DNA of 64,000 bases from Hydnum rufescens UP504 (Eukaryota; Basidiomycota; Agaricomycetes; Cantharellales; Hydnaceae). This document shows, one piece after another, positions 61,241 through 64,000 of this stretch. Where the stretch lies: assembly GCA_014904985.1 (NCBI GenBank), contig MU128923.1, positions 230,213 to 294,212 of the forward strand. The letters run 5' to 3'. The notes beneath the pieces were generated by a model, which saw nothing but the letters and a program-made list of their open reading frames with translations, was not told the origin of the DNA and ran no database searches. The number at the start of each line of letters is the position of its first letter. Positions within the stretch are counted from its first letter, which is position 1. The position numbers and the translations under genes were made by a program.

Positions 61241-61792
61241 TTTTTAGGTGGGGGCCCCTGGGCCGGCTAACATGATTTGCATGATTCAGGCAGGGCCCCA
61301 GGGGCCCCTGCCTCTCACCTTAGACTGGGACTTAGAGATTCTCAGACAACAGTGGACTACACCTGGCATGATATTATACATATGCTCCCTGGGGTCAGCA
61401 GGGTTTCACTCAGCAGTCATGTTGTGTTTTCATTGACTGGTTTATTTATTTATTTATTCAAAAATTCACAAACATACCACACCCGCTTGGGCAGGCATGT
61501 GGTACTGTCCATAAAAAATTAAAAATTAACAAAAGAAAACACTATCTAACACACCCACTTGGGCGGTGTGTGGTACCAGGGATGTGCATTACTTATATTT
61601 TACAGAGCCACACCCGCTATCGTGGGAGTGGGGTTCCTACGGTTTGGCGTCACTTCATTTCGTCATTTGGTGTCCTGTTCACGGATCCTGCTTTGCAGGC
61701 GAGTTATCGTTCAGGGGGGGGGGGCTCATTCTATGGGTCTTCATTTGTTGCTAGCCTAGAATAATAGATCATTAGTTTAAAAAATTAAAACA

Positions 61793-61881
61793 GGCGCAAA
61801 AAGAGCAGCAGTGCTGCTCTTTTTGCGCCGTTGGGGTGCACTTACATTATATAAAACCACACCCGCCACAGTGGGTGTGGT
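61793..61881. repeat. Array unit 1 hairpins
   Basis: Hairpin A at 61793-61829 has perfect 18-bp arms (GGCGCAAAAAGAGCAGCA) around one base. Hairpin B at 61856-61881 has arms ACCACACCC and GGGTGTGGT. This unit differs from units 2-4 in the A stem (GCGCAAAAA instead of GTGCCAAAA), yet both arms changed together. Confidence 0.85.
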
Positions 61882-62051
61882 ACGTGATTTCGCTGATCGT
61901 CATGTTCGGGGGGCGGGCACTCAAGGCCTGTGGGCTGCGCATTAAACGGTATACTGGGGGGCTCGTCCATGTCCTCGTCGGGTGAGTTTTCATGTAGGGA
62001 ATGGACCTAGAACAACAAATAATAATATATTAGTAAAAAAAAGAAAACAAA

Positions 62052-62147
62052 GGTGCCAAAAGAGCAGCTTCTGCTGCTCTTTTGGCACCGGTGGGATTAA
62101 GACGTACCTAATATTTACCACACACCCGCTTTGGTGGGTGTGTGGTA
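62052..62147. repeat. Array unit 2 hairpins
   Basis: Hairpin A at 62052-62089 has perfect 17-bp arms (GGTGCCAAAAGAGCAGC) with a TTCT centre. Hairpin B at 62116-62147 pairs TACCACACACCC with GGGTGTGTGGTA. Confidence 0.85.
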
Positions 62148-62296
62148 CACAGTTCCATCAATCGTCGTTTCGGGGGCAGCTTGGTGGCTGCACGTATTGG
62201 GGGCTCGTGCGTGTGTTTGTTTGTCGGGTGGGTTTTCACATAGGGAAGGGACCTAGAACAACAAATAATAATATATTAGTCAAAAAAGAAAACAAA

Positions 62297-62390
62297 GGTG
62301 CCAAAAGAGCAGCTTTTGCTGCTCTTTTGGCACCGGTGGGATGAGATGTACCTAATATTACCACACACCCGCTTCCGTGGGTGTGTGGTA
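62297..62390. repeat. Array unit 3 hairpins
   Basis: Hairpin A at 62297-62334 has the same 17-bp arms as unit 2 with a TTTT centre. Hairpin B at 62359-62390 pairs TACCACACACCC with GGGTGTGTGGTA around GCTTCCGT. Confidence 0.85.
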
Positions 62391-62544
62391 CATGCATTTG
62401 TTGATCGTAGTTTTGGGGGTGGCTTGGGTGGTTGCACGTATTGGGGCTCGTCCGTGTGTTCGTTCGTCGGGTGGGTTTTCACAGAGGGAAGAAACCTAGA
62501 ACAACAAAAATAATACATTAGTAAAAAAAAAAAAGAAAACAGAT

Positions 62545-62640
62545 GTGCCAAAAGAGCAGCTTCTGCTGCTCTTTTGGCACTGTTGTATGTCTCACAATGG
62601 AGAACTTACCAAGTATCAGCACACCCGCCACAGCGGGTGT
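62545..62640. repeat. Array unit 4 hairpins
   Basis: Hairpin A at 62545-62580 has 16-bp arms (GTGCCAAAAGAGCAGC) with a TTCT centre. Hairpin B at 62621-62640 pairs ACACCCGC with GCGGGTGT around four bases. Confidence 0.85.
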
Positions 62641-62821
62641 GTGGTACTGTATATCAACTGTTGATGTGTTGTGGGTGTTCAGGTCCTGGTTCTTGGATCG
62701 GGTGGCAGGTGGCTGCGCATGTCGTTTTTTGTTTGCTGTGTTCTTGTTCAGGTGGGGTTTCATGCATCTAGGGGGATGGCCTAGAATAATGAATAGTACA
62801 TCAGTCCAGAAAAAAAAAGCA

Positions 62822-62920
62822 GTGCCCAAAGAGCAGCTACTGCTGCTCTTTGGGCACCATTGTACATACTGGGAGAAACTTACCAGTTGTTACCACACAT
62901 CCGCTCAGCGGATGTGTGGT
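62822..62920. repeat. Array unit 5 hairpins
   Basis: Hairpin A at 62822-62857 has arms GTGCCCAAAGAGCAGC and GCTGCTCTTTGGGCAC. Hairpin B at 62892-62920 has perfect 13-bp arms (ACCACACATCCGC) around TCA. Both stems carry paired base changes relative to the other units. Confidence 0.87.
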
Positions 62921-63070
62921 CCTATACTTAGTTGGTTGTCGTGCAGTTCGGGGTGGCTGCACACGGGCCCATATTCACTGGGTCTTGTCCGTGCATTCGT
63001 CAGATTGGGGTTCTACAAAGGGAAAAAACTAGAATAATGAGTGATGTCAGTTAAAAAATTAACAGCAGCA

Positions 63071-63177
63071 ATGCCAAAAGAGCAGCTAGTGCTGCTCCTT
63101 TGGCATCGCGGTACACACCATAAAGAAAAGAACTCACCTAATAGTGCCACACACCTGCCCTGGCGGGTGTGTGGCAC
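63071..63177. repeat. Array unit 6 hairpins
   Basis: Hairpin A at 63071-63106 pairs ATGCCAAAAGAGCAGC with GCTGCTCCTTTGGCAT, with one mismatch. Hairpin B at 63144-63177 pairs GTGCCACACACCTGCC with GGCGGGTGTGTGGCAC, with one mismatch that would be a G-T wobble. The array ends here; the next 300 bp are unique. Confidence 0.85.
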
Positions 63178-63558
63178 CCTTCTGCTTGCTTCGGGCGCCT
63201 CGATGTTGAGTACGATCTGAGCTATTCAACGCCGGGACTTTCTGGGCTCGAAAGAACACCCAATTAGGGGCAGTACCAACCCCATATGGATAGATAATAA
63301 ATACCTAGATCAAAAATAAATAATAAGTAGTAGATATCTGTCTAAAACAGGTGAAGAAATAAGTGATAGTCTATTGAATTGCACTAAGGCACCATGTGTA
63401 AAGAAGAATTGGGGAACTTTCACGCACTATAATTGGCCCAAATTTCAGTATCTGGGTGGTATGTATATATATATTATGGGTGATAAAAAAAAGAGAGAGA
63501 TGTGGAATGCTGGAGCATGTGGTCACTGACCATGTGGAGGCATTCTGGAGGCAAAATG
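63178..63558. other. Non-coding sequence after the array
   Basis: About 380 bp, AT-rich towards 63300-63360 and with a short TA run near 63465. No gene or repeat recognised. Confidence 0.4.
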
Positions 63559-63690
63559 AAAGGATATCTCCGGGTTTTGGAGATTAATTTGAGCATAGTC
63601 CAGTGGTTAAGGTGTTTGTTGTTGGTTGATAATGGGGACAAGTGCATGGGATGGGATTCGATGCAGAAACAGCAGTTTGCATCCGTAATA
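63559..63690 (+). repeat. SINE-like head, copy 3, with better preserved B box
   Basis: Shares AAAGGATAT ... GGAGATTAATTTG ... TAGTCCAGTGGTTAAG with 60424-60560. The A box is at 63596-63614 and the B box reads GGGATTCGATGC (63653-63664), closer to the Pol III consensus than copy 2, where the CG is lost. Its tail differs from the other copies. Confidence 0.7.
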
Positions 63691-63728
63691 GACGTTCTTG
63701 GTATCATTAGATGCGGATTTTCAACAGC

Positions 63729-64000
63729 TTTCTGGGAGCAGTGGGTTCTGAGCAGATCTGGTGTAAACTGACAGAGAATTTGTTTTTTACTGATGGGTGT
63801 TGATTCTGATAGTAATATCATTCTGTAGAGCTCAGTTTTGATCTGTTCTTCGCGTGCTCAGTACTGTCGGATGCGGATTTTTTATATCTTTCTAGGCGCG
63901 GTTGTTCCGAAAGGATTGAATGCGAACTGATGGAGAAATTCATTTTTTACTGGAATTCCGGATTTCGGTAGTAAATTGGCCTGGAGAGTGCAGTTTTGGT
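63729..64000 (+). repeat. 160-bp tandem repeat running off the window
   Basis: TTTCTGGGAG at 63729 and TTTCTAGGCG at 63889 start two diverged copies, each continuing with ACTGA(C/T)(A/G)GAGAA, TTTTTTACTG and GTAGTAA-like words and ending in a TGCAGTTTTGG or CTCAGTTTTGA word. The second copy runs to the end of the window. The same unit occurs inverted at 60988-61167. Confidence 0.75.

Larger units (their letters stand above)
61475..63177. repeat. Tandem double-hairpin array, period about 250 bp
   Basis: Six units each carry hairpin A (core AGAGCAGC-nnnn-GCTGCTCT) and hairpin B (core ACACCCGC ... GGGTGTGT). A hairpins start at 61793, 62052, 62297, 62545, 62822 and 63071, so spacings are 259, 245, 248, 277 and 249 bp. 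B hairpins lie 20-75 bp after each A. Further units upstream (61475-61504, 61548-61576, about 61607-61630) have only B-like hairpins. Between B and the next A is a less conserved spacer with GGGTTTTCA, CCTAGAACAACAAA and an A-rich tract. No coding frame spans a unit boundary convincingly. Function unknown: satellite, structured RNA repeat or element debris. Confidence 0.88.

Noticed and set aside
61982..63037. Open frames of 60-164 codons across the hairpin array
   Set aside because: They repeat with each array unit, read through the hairpins and A-rich spacers, lack start contexts and show no conserved protein sense between units.
61793..63106. CRISPR-like array
   Set aside because: The units are about 250 bp with palindromes and the spacers are related to each other. 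The context is eukaryotic, with no cas genes.

Overview
The window looks like nuclear DNA of a basidiomycete fungus, most likely Agaricomycotina. Genes are compact, sit on both strands, and most are interrupted by many 50-70 nt introns. The gene set is typical of that group (GH79 with its beta-sandwich tail, SGF73, an ingression-protein C2 gene, a methylcitrate dehydratase, a large MSH5). Species cannot be named from the sequence. All exon models were built by eye from splice signals and reading-frame continuity, so boundaries of small exons are approximate.

Layout. 1-25 kb: partial GH79 glycosidase, Fun30-type chromatin remodeller, a basic unknown protein, gamma-tubulin complex component GCP3, the SAGA subunit Sgf73, a damaged coiled-coil gene, a taspase-type Thr hydrolase, a NIPA magnesium transporter, the mitochondrial rRNA methyltransferase Mrm2, Arp6, the 40S-biogenesis factor Faf1 and a conserved unknown protein. 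25-47 kb: an F-box/LRR-like protein, a WD40 protein, cytochrome oxidase subunit 7c/VIII, a C2/Pro-rich ingression protein, glycogen branching enzyme, an ACT-domain protein, meiotic MSH5 and an O-fucosyltransferase-like type II membrane protein. 47-57 kb: an SDR oxidoreductase, a DUF302-like protein, a tyrosine-recombinase remnant, mitochondrial 2-methylcitrate dehydratase and a Ser/Pro-rich unknown protein. 57.4-64 kb: a gene-poor repeat island.

These are mostly unlinked housekeeping functions. Fun30, Arp6 (SWR1) and Sgf73 (SAGA DUB module) all act on chromatin but are separate genes, not a cluster. Several neighbours are divergent with very short shared promoters (COX8/WD40 15 bp, FAF1/unknown 60 bp, MRM2/ARP6 88 bp, MSH5/O-fucosyltransferase 160 bp).

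The repeat island is the unusual part. It has an AT-rich TTACATAA block, a fold-back palindrome of about 430 bp, a TA-flanked palindromic MITE of about 320 bp, tRNA-derived SINE-like copies, 160-bp tandem units, and a tandem array (about 61.5-63.2 kb, period about 250 bp). Each array unit carries two strong hairpins whose arms change in a compensatory way between units. A stretch of about 2.5 kb in this island contains no CpG at all, and an inverted repeat pair shows directional CpG loss.

Caution: several otherwise intact conserved genes need a single-base change in a homopolymer to stay in frame. Uncorrected sequencing errors explain this better than gene decay.
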